Origin: Robbsia sp. KACC 23696 | GTDB taxonomy: Bacteria > Pseudomonadota > Gammaproteobacteria > Burkholderiales > Burkholderiaceae | DNA: 64,000 nt | Direction of reading: 5' to 3' | NCBI RefSeq assembly: GCF_039852015.1 | Contig: NZ_CP156628.1 | Coordinates: forward strand, 744,001-808,000 | Shown here: positions 34,331 to 43,782 of the stretch, one piece after another | Numbering within the stretch: the stretch's first letter is position 1 | Layout: each line of letters begins with the position of its first letter | Notes under the pieces: generated by a model | Databases searched by the model: none | Told to the model about the DNA's origin: nothing | The model's input: only the letters and a program-made list of their open reading frames with translations | Made by a program: the position numbers and the translations under genes

Positions 34331-35467
34331 ATGCGCGATTCCTTTCTGCATATCGACCAATTGACGAAGGTCTATCCCGGCCAGTCCGTGCCGTCCGTCA
34401 GCCAATTTTCCCTTGCCTTGCCGCAGGAACAGATGCTGGCACTGCTGGGCCCCTCAGGCTGCGGCAAGACCACGACACTGCGGATGATCGCCGGCCTGAT
34501 CGCCCCGACAGCGGGCACGATCGCCATCGCCGGACGCGATATCACGCATCTCCCTGTCTACCAGCGCGGGCTGGGCATGGTGTTCCAATCCTACGCGCTC
34601 TTTCCGCACCTGACCGTCGCGCAAAACGTGGCATTCGGTCTCGAAATGCGGAAGGTCAGCCGGAGCGAAACGAAAAAGCGGGTCGTCGAAGCGTTGGAAA
34701 TGGTGCAATTGGCAAATCTCGCCGATCGTCGCATCTCGCAATTGTCCGGCGGACAGCAGCAACGCATCGCCTTGGCACGCGCGCTTGTCGTCAAGCCGGC
34801 CGTGCTGCTGCTCGACGAACCGCTGTCGAATCTCGATGCCAAACTGCGTGACGCCATGCGTGCCGAGATACGGCACATTCAGAAATCGCACGGCATCACT
34901 GCCGTATTGGTCACGCACGATCAAGACGAAGCGCTATCGATGGCCGACAAGGTCGCCGTGATGTCCAAAGGCCGCATCGAACAGATCGGCGATCCGGAAG
35001 CGCTATTCCGCGCGCCCGCCACGCGCTTCGCCGCTGAATTCATCGGTCGGGCGAACTTCCTGACGGGAAATCTGCAACAGCACGCGGGCGTCGCCAGCAT
35101 CGATGTCGCCGGCGTCGGCCTGCTGCCGTTGCGTACCGAAAACCGTGCCACGGGGACGCGTTCCGGCATCGCGACCGGCGCGTCGGTCACGGCGATGGTC
35201 CGTCCGCATCGGGTTGTCCTTTTCAAAGCCGGGCAAGGCGTTTCCGCGAGCAACGATGGCGCATCGCCGGCACCGGTCACGCAATGGGCAAGCGGCCGCG
35301 TCGTCGATCGCAGCTATACCGGGGAACTGATCAGCTATCGCATCCAGATCGGCCAGCAGACGCTCCATGCGGAAGCGCTGAGCGGGGGTCAGCATGATCC
35401 CGTGCCCGGCGATACCGTCGGTGTCGCTTGGTCGGCGCAGGATCTGGTTTTGCTGGAAGCGGAGTAA
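34331..35467 (+). CDS. ABC transporter ATP-binding protein, PotA type
   Basis: A 378-residue ATPase for polyamine/iron/thiamine-class importers. Walker A GPSGCGKTT (about 39-47), signature LSGGQQQR, Walker B VLLLDEPLSNLD and switch VTHDQDEAL are complete; a TOBE domain follows from about 280. It is 6 bp ahead of the first permease. The set PotA-PotB-PotC, with the binding protein four genes later, imports spermidine/putrescine-like or other small cationic compounds. Confidence 0.9.
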   Translation: MRDSFLHIDQLTKVYPGQSVPSVSQFSLALPQEQMLALLGPSGCGKTTTLRMIAGLIAPTAGTIAIAGRDITHLPVYQRGLGMVFQSYALFPHLTVAQNVAFGLEMRKVSRSETKKRVVEALEMVQLANLADRRISQLSGGQQQRIALARALVVKPAVLLLDEPLSNLDAKLRDAMRAEIRHIQKSHGITAVLVTHDQDEALSMADKVAVMSKGRIEQIGDPEALFRAPATRFAAEFIGRANFLTGNLQQHAGVASIDVAGVGLLPLRTENRATGTRSGIATGASVTAMVRPHRVVLFKAGQGVSASNDGASPAPVTQWASGRVVDRSYTGELISYRIQIGQQTLHAEALSGGQHDPVPGDTVGVAWSAQDLVLLEAE

Positions 35468-35473
35468 GCGGCA

Positions 35474-36391
35474 ATGACGCACCCCTCCGATCCTTCCCTC
35501 GCCAGGGCATCCACCGCGCAAATCGGCACTGTCGCGCGCCCGAAAGCGCCCTGGACGTTTGCACGGCTCGCACCGTTTGCGCTGCTGACGCCGGGCCTGC
35601 TCGCCCTGCTGCTGACATTCGGCCTACCGATTGCCTGGCTCGTCGTGACGTCGATCACGGTATCCGATAGCGCGCCCCCGGACACGCACGCCCTTAGCGC
35701 CTATAAAACGATTTTCAGCGACAAATATTACTGGGGCGTGTTGGGCGCGACGCTCAAGCTCGGTTTTCTCTGCGCGGTGATGACGGTGATCCTGTCCTAT
35801 CCGCTCGCGATGTTTCTGGCCCGTACGACATCGCGCTGGCGCGGCGTTCTTGTCGCCTTGGCCATATCGCCGTTGCTGACATCGATGATCGTCCGTACCT
35901 ATGGCTGGATGGTCCTGTTGAACGACAACGGCGTGATCAATGGCACGCTGCGCGCCTTGCATCTGATCGATCGTCCGCTGCCGATCGCGAATAACTTCTT
36001 TGCCGCCGCGATCGCCATCACCGAAATCCTGATGCCCTATGCAGTCTTGGCAATGATGAGCGGCTTCGGCCGCATCAGCCGGGAACTCGAGCATGCGGCG
36101 GCCGTCTTGGGCGCCAGCCCTGTAAAAGTCTTCCTGCGGGTCATTTTGCCGCTAAGTCTGCCGGGCGTTGCCACGGCGGCGCTGCTCGTCTTCGTGCTGT
36201 CGGTCAGTTCGTTCGTCACCCCGCAGTTGATGGGCGGTGGGCGCGTTTTCGTGCTGGCCACCGAGGTGTTCAGTGAAGCCACCGTGACGCTGAACTGGCA
36301 ATTGGCAGCCGCCTTGTCCATGGTGCTGCTGGTGATCTTCGGTGTGTTGATCTCGCTCTATCAGCGCGCGATCAAAGCGCTCGAATATTGA
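35474..36391 (+). CDS. ABC transporter permease, PotB type
   Basis: A 305-residue inner-membrane permease with about six helices and the EAA loop (ELEHAAAVLGASPVKVFLRVILPLS) that docks on the ATPase. The N-terminus has about 30 polar residues. It pairs with the next permease as in polyamine-type importers. Confidence 0.9.
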   Translation: MTHPSDPSLARASTAQIGTVARPKAPWTFARLAPFALLTPGLLALLLTFGLPIAWLVVTSITVSDSAPPDTHALSAYKTIFSDKYYWGVLGATLKLGFLCAVMTVILSYPLAMFLARTTSRWRGVLVALAISPLLTSMIVRTYGWMVLLNDNGVINGTLRALHLIDRPLPIANNFFAAAIAITEILMPYAVLAMMSGFGRISRELEHAAAVLGASPVKVFLRVILPLSLPGVATAALLVFVLSVSSFVTPQLMGGGRVFVLATEVFSEATVTLNWQLAAALSMVLLVIFGVLISLYQRAIKALEY

Positions 36392-36404
36392 GATAACGAC
36401 CGTC

Positions 36405-37271
36405 ATGTCCCTCACACCCTCCTCGATACGCGCCTCGTCGCCCGAAGCCGGCAACGGTATTCCGTCGGCATCGGCGCCGAGCCGTGGACGCGGCTATCGC
36501 GTCCTGTGGCGCGTGCTGATCGCGCTGATCTATTTGTTTTTGCTGAGCCCGTTGATCGTGGTGTTCATCATCTCGTTCGACACGCGGCCTTATCTGTCGT
36601 TTCCGCCGGCCGGCTTCACGCTCGGTTCCTATCGCGCGCTGGTACACAACGCGGCTTTCGTGCACGGCTTTACGGTGAGCCTGATCGTCGGCGCCATCGT
36701 CGCCGTTTTGTCCACCGCGCTCGGCACCTTGAGCGCGCTGGCGCTCGCACGCTTCGATTTCCGCGGCAAGGCGTTGCTGTCGTGGATATTCATTTCGCCG
36801 CTGCTGGTGCCGCACATCGTTCTGGGCATGGCCTTGATGCTGGTGCTCGCGCCGCTCTATCTGACGGACACGTACACCGGGCTGGTCATTGCCCATCTGG
36901 GGATCACCTTGCCATATGTGATCCGGACCGTGTCGATGAGCCTGATGACGATGAACAAGCAATGCGAAGAAGCCGCCAGCGTGCTGGGCGCCCATCCGCT
37001 GACGGTCTTCCGACGGGTGACCTTGCCGTTGATCTGGCCGGGACTGGCCGCAGGCGCCGTGATCGCCTTCCTGATCTCCTTCGATGAGGCAGTGATTGCC
37101 CTGTTCGTCGTCGGCGCCAATGCGAGCACGCTGCCCGTCGAGATCTTTCGCTATGTCGAGTACAAGACGGATCCGCAAGTCGCGGCGCTGTCGGTCGTCC
37201 TCATTCTGTTGTCGCTGATCTTTGTCGTCTTTATCGAGCGCACCGCAGGCTTGCGCAAATCGCTACAGTAA
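36405..37271 (+). CDS. ABC transporter permease, PotC type
   Basis: A 288-residue second permease; the EAA loop reads CEEAASVLGAHPLTVFRRV, and FDEAVIALFVVGANASTLP is typical of PotC. It starts 13 bp after the PotB-type gene and ends 17 bp before the dipeptidase-like gene. Confidence 0.9.
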   Translation: MSLTPSSIRASSPEAGNGIPSASAPSRGRGYRVLWRVLIALIYLFLLSPLIVVFIISFDTRPYLSFPPAGFTLGSYRALVHNAAFVHGFTVSLIVGAIVAVLSTALGTLSALALARFDFRGKALLSWIFISPLLVPHIVLGMALMLVLAPLYLTDTYTGLVIAHLGITLPYVIRTVSMSLMTMNKQCEEAASVLGAHPLTVFRRVTLPLIWPGLAAGAVIAFLISFDEAVIALFVVGANASTLPVEIFRYVEYKTDPQVAALSVVLILLSLIFVVFIERTAGLRKSLQ

Positions 37272-37288
37272 CCGTGAACCTTCCGAAT

Positions 37289-38278
37289 ATGTCAAACGCA
37301 TCCGACGTCTACAAGAACGCCATCGTCTTCGACGGCCTGAACATCTGCAACTGGTCACGGGACATCTTCGAATCCTGGCACAAGGGCGGCTTCACCGGCG
37401 TCTCCGCGACCTGTGGTCTGTGGGAAAACTTCCGCGATTCGATTCATAACGTCATCGCGTGGAACAAGCATTTCGAAGACAACAGCGATCTGATTCTGCA
37501 GATTCGCAGCACCGAAGACATTCGTCGCGCCAAACGCGAAGGCAAGACGGGCGTGTTGCTCTCTTGGCAAAATACGTCGGGCATCGAAGACCGCGCCGAT
37601 TTCCTGCAAATTTTCCGCGACCTCGGCGTCCTGAAAATGCAATTGACGTACAACACGCAAAACTATTCGGGCGCCGGCTATCTCGAATTGAAGGACGGCG
37701 GCCTGACCGGCTTCGGCCGCGAGGTCGTCGACGAGATGGCACGTGTCGGTATCGTTTGCGACCTGTCGCACGTCGGACCGCAGACCTCGGCCGACGTCAT
37801 CGAATACGCGAAAGCCCCGCCGTGTTTTTCCCATGTGCTGCCGGCCGGCATGAAGGATCACAAGCGCAACAAGTCGGACGAGCTGGTAAAGGCATGCGGC
37901 GCACGAGGCGGCATCATCGGCCTGTCGCAATTCGGGCCCTTCATGCAGCACGGCAACGACTCGACGATCGATCACTATGTCGAAGCGATCGATTACATGA
38001 TCGACCTCGCGGGCGAGGACAATGTCGGTCTGGGCACCGATGCATCGGAAGGCCATGCGCGTCCCAGCACCTTCATGGAATGGTGCAACCACGATAAGGG
38101 CTATGCCCGTCAGTTGACGCCGTTCGGGCATGACAAGGTCGTCAAGCCGCTCGGGCCGCTGGCCGAACGGCCGCCGCTGGCCGAGGCAATGTCGCGCGCC
38201 GGCTGGTCCGACGAAAAAATGATCAAGGTTCTCGGCGAAAACTGGATGCGCTACTTGAAGCAGATTTGGGGCGCATAA
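37289..38278 (+). CDS. peptidase M19 (membrane dipeptidase) family protein with altered metal motif
   Basis: A 329-residue renal-dipeptidase-like TIM barrel without a signal peptide. Family marks are DLSHVG (His161), FSH (His182) and GLGTD (Asp251). The first metal motif HxD (as in DGHND) reads DGLNI, with Leu17 and Ile19, and the EGG Glu is not evident, so the binuclear zinc site should be incomplete. It may have another activity or be one of the divergent M19 groups that act in periplasmic or secondary metabolism. A GTG at 37274 is an alternative start. Placed between the ABC permeases and the porin. Confidence 0.8.
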   Translation: MSNASDVYKNAIVFDGLNICNWSRDIFESWHKGGFTGVSATCGLWENFRDSIHNVIAWNKHFEDNSDLILQIRSTEDIRRAKREGKTGVLLSWQNTSGIEDRADFLQIFRDLGVLKMQLTYNTQNYSGAGYLELKDGGLTGFGREVVDEMARVGIVCDLSHVGPQTSADVIEYAKAPPCFSHVLPAGMKDHKRNKSDELVKACGARGGIIGLSQFGPFMQHGNDSTIDHYVEAIDYMIDLAGEDNVGLGTDASEGHARPSTFMEWCNHDKGYARQLTPFGHDKVVKPLGPLAERPPLAEAMSRAGWSDEKMIKVLGENWMRYLKQIWGA

Positions 38279-38387
38279 CAGGCCCTTAGTCGCGGAAAGC
38301 TGTCGACAAACAGGCAGCATCCGCGCAAACGCGCAGTAACTGAGCGTTAGCAGTCCTTATTGACACCTTCTCGCACATATAAAGAAA

Positions 38388-39449
38388 ATGAAAAAAACCC
38401 TTATCGCTGCCGCGATCGCGCTGCCCACGGCAAGCTTCATGCTGCCGTCCAGCGCTTTCGCGCAAAGTTCGGTCACCCTGTACGGTGTACTCGATACCAA
38501 TATCTCGTATGTCAATCACGTCGCCGACGGCGCGAATCGCTCGTCGTCGAAAATTGCTATGGGCAGCGGTGGCGAATGGGGTTCACGCTTCGGCTTCCGT
38601 GGCACCGAGGATCTGGGCGGCGGCATGAAAGCGATATTCGTCCTGGAACAAGGCATCAATACTAACGACGGCAGCGCCGCCACCAGTAGCCTGGCCTTCG
38701 GTCGCCTGTCCTACGTGGGCCTGGAATCGCAGTATGGCACCGTCACCCTGGGCCGCATGTACAGCGCGCAGTTCGATACGATCGCGCAGTTCTTCCCGCA
38801 AACACGGGCGCCGGAATACGAGCCGTACGCGCAGACCATGTCGATCTACGTGAACAACGCGATCAAATACGATCTGCGTACGCACGGCTTCAAGATCATC
38901 GCCTCGGCGTCTTTAGGCGGCGTGGCAGGCAACTTCCGCGCTAATGCGGCCTATTCCGGTGGCGTCACCTACACCTACGGTCCCTTCGCCATCGCGGCCT
39001 CGGCAGATCAGACCAACACGGCGGCCAATACTGTCGCACCCGTCGGCTCGGTAGGCAAGCAACTCCGCTTCAATACCGGCGTCAAGTATCAACTCGGAAA
39101 GGCGACGTTGTTTGCCGGCTATAAGTGGGGACGTACCGATCTCGCCAGCGGCGTGACGATGCAACGCGATGCAATGTACTGGACCGGGGTCGAGTACCGT
39201 GCCACGCCTTCGATCGTCGGCGTACTCGGCTATTACTATCAGGATCTCCGTCTGCTGAATGGCGCCAATCCCGCCAATCCGCAGCAGGTCACATTGCGCG
39301 GCAGCTATTTCCTCAGCAAGAGTACGGACCTTTACGCCGCCGTCACGCACAACTGGCATTCGGCCATCAATTTCGCGGCGGTGTCGACGCTCGCGCCCGG
39401 TGACAGCAATCAAACCGGTATCGCCATCGGCATCCGCCACTTGTTCTAA
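38388..39449 (+). CDS. trimeric porin (Burkholderia OmpC/Gram-negative porin type)
   Basis: A 353-residue outer-membrane porin with a signal peptide (MKKTLIAAAIALPTASF, cleavage after AFA near residue 25), mature start QSSVTLYGVLDTNIS, and a C-terminal Phe (RHLF) required for barrel insertion. About 16 strands are expected. A 109-bp gap before it may hold its own promoter. Its presence inside the ABC locus suggests it admits the same solute across the outer membrane. Confidence 0.92.
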   Translation: MKKTLIAAAIALPTASFMLPSSAFAQSSVTLYGVLDTNISYVNHVADGANRSSSKIAMGSGGEWGSRFGFRGTEDLGGGMKAIFVLEQGINTNDGSAATSSLAFGRLSYVGLESQYGTVTLGRMYSAQFDTIAQFFPQTRAPEYEPYAQTMSIYVNNAIKYDLRTHGFKIIASASLGGVAGNFRANAAYSGGVTYTYGPFAIAASADQTNTAANTVAPVGSVGKQLRFNTGVKYQLGKATLFAGYKWGRTDLASGVTMQRDAMYWTGVEYRATPSIVGVLGYYYQDLRLLNGANPANPQQVTLRGSYFLSKSTDLYAAVTHNWHSAINFAAVSTLAPGDSNQTGIAIGIRHLF

Positions 39450-39467
39450 TTCGTAAGGAGCCACGCC

Positions 39468-40538
39468 ATGACTCAGCCATTTACCGCACCGCGTGCCGTC
39501 GCACGTTTGGCGGCCCCGTTGCTTGCACTCGCCCTGTTCGGTGGTTTGACCGCACAGGCCGCGGCAGCCGATGTGACATTGAACATCACCGGGTTCTACG
39601 GCATCTTCCAGGACCGATTTACTTCGACGGTCATTCAACCGTATGAGAAGGCGCATCCCGGCATTCATATCGTCTATCGGCCGGTAAAAAATTCGGCTGA
39701 AGCCATGGCGTCGCTGCGCTTGCAACGCAATCGCCCGATGCTGGATATCGCGATCGTCGACATCTCCGTGGCGACGCTTGCAAACCGTGAAAAACTGTTC
39801 GGCCCGTTGAGCGATACCCTGGTGCCGAACTTGCAACAGATCGCGCCGTGGGGACGGTTCCCGGGCAATTACGGGGCGGCGCTGACGCATGACAATCTGG
39901 CGCTCATCTACAACACGCAACAGGTCAAGACGCCGCTGACCAGCTGGAAGGACATCTGGCAGCCGACCTATAAAGGCAAGCTGGGCTTTCCCATTGCAGA
40001 TACCCGTGGCGTCTGCTTGATCCCGATTCTTTCTAAGATGGACGGCGCCGATTACAAGAAGACGATCGAGCCGGCCATTGCCGATTTGAAGCGCCTGGCG
40101 CCTTCCGTACAGACTTGGGATCCGCAGCCGGCCGTGTATGAAGCGGTACAATCGGGCTCGATCGCCATCGGTCTCGGATACAACGCGCGCGGCCAATACC
40201 TGCATGACCAATCGGGCGGCGTAGTCGCGGTGGCGTTGCCGAAGGAAGGCTCGGTCGCGCAGATCAATACGATCAATCTGGTCGGCAATTCCACGCACAA
40301 TGCCGAAGCGCAGGCATTCATCAACTATGCGTTGAGCGCGGATTCGCAGGCGGCGTTTGCCAAAGCGAGCTTCTACGGTCCGACGAATACGACCGTCAAG
40401 CTGGATCCGGCGTTGGAAGCGCGGGTCAACGGCAGCGCCGAAGCCGCTAAAAACCTGATCCCGGTGGACTGGGCCTGGGTCACGGATCGCTACACGCCCT
40501 GGATCACCCGAATCAAGCGGGAAGTGATCTCGCAATAA
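39468..40538 (+). CDS. ABC transporter substrate-binding protein, PotD type
   Basis: A 356-residue periplasmic binding protein with a signal peptide (about 1-33, ending QAAAA) and the fold of polyamine/iron-class binding proteins. AAGGAG precedes the start. It belongs with the PotABC-type genes upstream, separated by the dipeptidase-like and porin genes. The ligand cannot be inferred; acidic residues for polyamine binding were not verified. Confidence 0.88.
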   Translation: MTQPFTAPRAVARLAAPLLALALFGGLTAQAAAADVTLNITGFYGIFQDRFTSTVIQPYEKAHPGIHIVYRPVKNSAEAMASLRLQRNRPMLDIAIVDISVATLANREKLFGPLSDTLVPNLQQIAPWGRFPGNYGAALTHDNLALIYNTQQVKTPLTSWKDIWQPTYKGKLGFPIADTRGVCLIPILSKMDGADYKKTIEPAIADLKRLAPSVQTWDPQPAVYEAVQSGSIAIGLGYNARGQYLHDQSGGVVAVALPKEGSVAQINTINLVGNSTHNAEAQAFINYALSADSQAAFAKASFYGPTNTTVKLDPALEARVNGSAEAAKNLIPVDWAWVTDRYTPWITRIKREVISQ

Positions 40539-40580
40539 GCGGCATTGGTTCTTAACTCGATTGCCAACAGGAGTCCGTCG

Positions 40581-42146
40581 ATGCGCGTCGCCGTTACGCA
40601 ATGCTTTCATGAAGCGAATGCTTTTGCACCGTTGCCGATCACCATCGACGACTTCAAACGTCGCCACTATCTGAGCGGCGATGCCGTTCGGACGCGCTTC
40701 AGTACCGATCGCGACTGGCTCACCGGCATCCTCGACGGCCTCGACGCAGCCGGTGCGGAGACGGCGATCGGCCTGTGTGCCGGCTGCTTGCCAGGAGGCG
40801 TTGTCGAGCGCGCCAGCTTCGATGCGATACTGGCGCATATGTGCGCGGAGATGCGTGCCATCGTCGCGGCGGGCGCGCCCGATCTGCTGATGCTGGCTTT
40901 GCATGGCGCACTGGTCGTCGAAGGCGTCGACGAGCCTGAATCCGATATCGCCGCAGCCATGCGCGCCATCGTCGGGCCCGACGTCGTCATCGCGATCACG
41001 CTCGACTTCCATGCGAATGTGAATCCGCGCCTTCCCGACTACGCGCAGATCATCGTCGTCGGACAGGATTATCCGCACGTCGATACCTATGCGCGGGGGC
41101 GCAAGGCCGTCGAGTTGGCGCTACGTGCGCAAGACGCGTCCTTGCAGACGTTTGTCTTTCCCTTGCCATTGGTGGTGCCCTTGCCGAGCCAATCGACGGT
41201 CGCCGATGAACCGGGCGCGCACCTCTTGCGTGCCGTATCGGAAATCGAACGCACGCATGGTGTGCCGGATATCGCCGTCGCCGGCGGCTTTGCCTATGGC
41301 AACGCCGATTACATGGGGATGAGCGTGCTGATCGTGTCGGCTTCGCATTCAGCGGCAGCAGCGGCCTTTCGCGACGTCGCGACAATCGTGTCGACGCTGC
41401 GCGCGTCCTTTTTAAAGCCGATCCGGCCGCTCGAGACGGGCTGGGCCGATGTCCTCGACGCGGCCGCACGCGGACGCGTCGTTATCGCCGATGTGGCCGA
41501 CGGCCCGGGCGCCGGCGGCACCGGTGACGAGGTGGCGCTGCTGCGCCAGTTGATCGACCATCCGGTGCCTGACGTCCGCTTCGTTTCCGGATTTCACGTC
41601 GATCCCACGGTGGCGTTAGCGGCCGCGGAGGTCGGCGTCGGCAACACGGCACGCTTCACATTCGGCACGACCCGACAATATGCGCGCAATCCGGTGTTGT
41701 CCGTCGAGGCGCGCGTGCTGAAAAGTGGCGACATCAGCTACTGCAACACCGGGCCGATGATGCAAGGTGCGCGGCTCGACGGCGGACTCGGTGCGGTCCT
41801 GGCGGTTCCGAACGGCATCGTCGTCGTCACGACCGAGCGCATACAGGCCTATGACGTGAACGCTTTTATCAGTCAAGGCATCGATTTGACGGAGATGGGC
41901 GTCATCGCACTGAAAACGTCGGCACATTTCCGCGCATCCTATACGCCCTTGGCGACAGGCGGTATTGTCCTGCTGGATGGGGGCGGATGGTCGTCACCCG
42001 ATTTATCGGTCTATGCCTTCGACCGCGCGATCGCGCCGCGATTGCCCTTCGTTCCGATGGACGAACGTGCATGGCAGACGGCCATCGACGTCGCGGCAAC
42101 GCGACTGCCCGCTGCGCGTCTTTACGACGGCGCGGCGCCGCGCTAA
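40581..42146 (+). CDS. M81 family metallopeptidase (MlrC/microcystinase C-like)
   Basis: A 521-residue protein with the MlrC domains: N-terminal VTQCFHEANAFAP, metal motif LDFHANVN, GQDYPHVDTYARG and the C-terminal MlrC domain with GGGWSSPDLSVY. Family members cleave linear microcystin peptides, and many are uncharacterised amidohydrolase-like enzymes found with ABC importers. AGGAG 9 nt upstream supports ATG 40581. With the M19-like protein it gives the locus two peptide/amide hydrolase-type enzymes. Confidence 0.85.
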   Translation: MRVAVTQCFHEANAFAPLPITIDDFKRRHYLSGDAVRTRFSTDRDWLTGILDGLDAAGAETAIGLCAGCLPGGVVERASFDAILAHMCAEMRAIVAAGAPDLLMLALHGALVVEGVDEPESDIAAAMRAIVGPDVVIAITLDFHANVNPRLPDYAQIIVVGQDYPHVDTYARGRKAVELALRAQDASLQTFVFPLPLVVPLPSQSTVADEPGAHLLRAVSEIERTHGVPDIAVAGGFAYGNADYMGMSVLIVSASHSAAAAAFRDVATIVSTLRASFLKPIRPLETGWADVLDAAARGRVVIADVADGPGAGGTGDEVALLRQLIDHPVPDVRFVSGFHVDPTVALAAAEVGVGNTARFTFGTTRQYARNPVLSVEARVLKSGDISYCNTGPMMQGARLDGGLGAVLAVPNGIVVVTTERIQAYDVNAFISQGIDLTEMGVIALKTSAHFRASYTPLATGGIVLLDGGGWSSPDLSVYAFDRAIAPRLPFVPMDERAWQTAIDVAATRLPAARLYDGAAPR

Positions 42147-42220
42147 ACGCCACATACGGTATCCCAGAAATAGGGGCACACAAGCCCCGCCTCACCCGAA
42201 TCGCTAACCTCAGCCTGATC

Positions 42221-43744
42221 ATGACTTCCTTGACACCCTCCGACGAAATCGGCGCGACTCTCGCTGCGGATGCCTGTGGTCTTCCCGCGTTGGAGGCACG
42301 CTTGGCCGAAGATCTATCGCGGCTCGAATTGCCGGCCAAGCACTGGGTCGTGCCGTACGAGCATGATGGCCAGACGGTACTCGATGTCGCGATCATCGGC
42401 GGCGGCATGGCCGGCCTGGCCGCGGCAACGTCGATTCACCATCTCGGCATGCGTGCGACGATCTTCGATCGGGCACCGGAAGGCTTCGAAGGCCCCTGGG
42501 CAACGACCGCCCGAATGGAAACGCTGCGTTCGCCGAAGCAGTTGATCGGACCGGCCTTGGGTCTGCCGTCGCTGACCTTCCGCGCCTGGTACGAAGCCCA
42601 ATTCGGCCTGGCGGCATGGGCAGCGCTCGACAAAATTCCCCGTCTTCAATGGATGGACTATTTGCGCTGGTATCGGCGCGTGATGGCCGTCGATATCCGT
42701 AATCAACATACGGTGGAAGCCATCGTTCCCCGCGACGACGGCCTCGTTGCCTTAACGATCCGTGCACCGTCAGCGGGTCAGGCCGATGCGATGGGCGCCG
42801 CCAGCCACACCACTATCGTCTATGCCCGTCACGTCGTTCTCGCGACGGGACGCGACGGCCTGGGCGGCCCGTCGCTGCCGCCGTTCGTGGCCGCCCTGCC
42901 GCGCGATAAATGGGCTCACTCGTCGGACGAGATGAATTATGAGACGCTGCGCGGTCAGCGCGTTGCCGTCGTCGGTGCCGGCGCCTCGACGATGGACGGT
43001 GCCGCGACGGCGCTCGAAGCGGGCGCCGCCAGCGTCGACATTTTGATCCGACGAGGCGATTTCCAACGCATCAATAAGAGCAAGGGCGCCGGGAATCCGG
43101 GGCTGACAAACGGTCATCGCACCTTGCCGGATGACTGGAAGTGGAAAATCCGGCACTACATCAATGCGACCCGCCCGCCGCCACCCCGTGGCAGCACGAT
43201 GCGGGTGTCGCGACATCCGAATGCCTTCTTCAACTTCAACTGTCCGATCCGCAGTGTTGCGCACCGTCGTGACGGCACCTTGCTAATCGATACCGCACAA
43301 GGCCATTTCGTCGTCGATTTCCTGATTGTCGCCACCGGCTTCAAAGTCGATTGGGCCAGCCGCCCGGAGTTCGCTGCCTTTGCTCCGCATATCAAAATGT
43401 GGCGCGACCGTTTCGAACCGGCCGATGGCGACGCCGACCCCGAACTGGCGACGGCGCCGGACCTGGGCGACGGTTTCGAGTTTCTCGAAAAAACGCCCGG
43501 CGCCTGCCCGGGTCTGTCGCGCATTCACTGCTTCTGCTCGCCCGCGATGTTGAGTCACGGCGCCATCTCGGGCGATATTCCGGCGATCAGTGCCGGCGCG
43601 CAACGCCTGTCGCGCGCGCTGGCTGCCACGTTGTACGGCGAGGACATCCCTGCCTACTACGCGGCGATGCAGGCGTACGACGATCCCGAATTGCTCGGCG
43701 ACGAATGGGTGCCGGCGACGGGACGAGCAGTGCGGGGCGCCTGA
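42221..43744 (+). CDS. FAD/NAD(P)-binding monooxygenase-like oxidoreductase
   Basis: A 507-residue two-dinucleotide-fold flavoprotein: FAD motif IIGGGMAGLAAATS near residue 56, NADPH motif VVGAGASTMDGAATALE near 252, and LIVATGFKVD near 368. This is the pattern of flavin-containing/N-hydroxylating monooxygenases and putrescine- or lysine-N-hydroxylase-like proteins. It could hydroxylate an amine from the imported compound. Start 42221 begins the conserved part; the gap before it is 74 bp. Confidence 0.8.
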   Translation: MTSLTPSDEIGATLAADACGLPALEARLAEDLSRLELPAKHWVVPYEHDGQTVLDVAIIGGGMAGLAAATSIHHLGMRATIFDRAPEGFEGPWATTARMETLRSPKQLIGPALGLPSLTFRAWYEAQFGLAAWAALDKIPRLQWMDYLRWYRRVMAVDIRNQHTVEAIVPRDDGLVALTIRAPSAGQADAMGAASHTTIVYARHVVLATGRDGLGGPSLPPFVAALPRDKWAHSSDEMNYETLRGQRVAVVGAGASTMDGAATALEAGAASVDILIRRGDFQRINKSKGAGNPGLTNGHRTLPDDWKWKIRHYINATRPPPPRGSTMRVSRHPNAFFNFNCPIRSVAHRRDGTLLIDTAQGHFVVDFLIVATGFKVDWASRPEFAAFAPHIKMWRDRFEPADGDADPELATAPDLGDGFEFLEKTPGACPGLSRIHCFCSPAMLSHGAISGDIPAISAGAQRLSRALAATLYGEDIPAYYAAMQAYDDPELLGDEWVPATGRAVRGA

Positions 43745-43782
43745 GTCGCGCTTTGCCACGGTACAACGCGAGCAATCAACGG

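Noticed and set aside
39468-40538. Confident naming of the binding protein as PotD for spermidine
   Set aside because: The fold class fits, but the ligand-contacting acidic residues could not be confirmed by eye and this class also binds iron, thiamine and other ligands.
38913-41078. 721-codon open frame on the minus strand
   Set aside because: It runs antisense across the porin, the PotD-type gene and part of the MlrC-type gene, is Arg/Asp-rich without domains, and arises from high GC codon bias.
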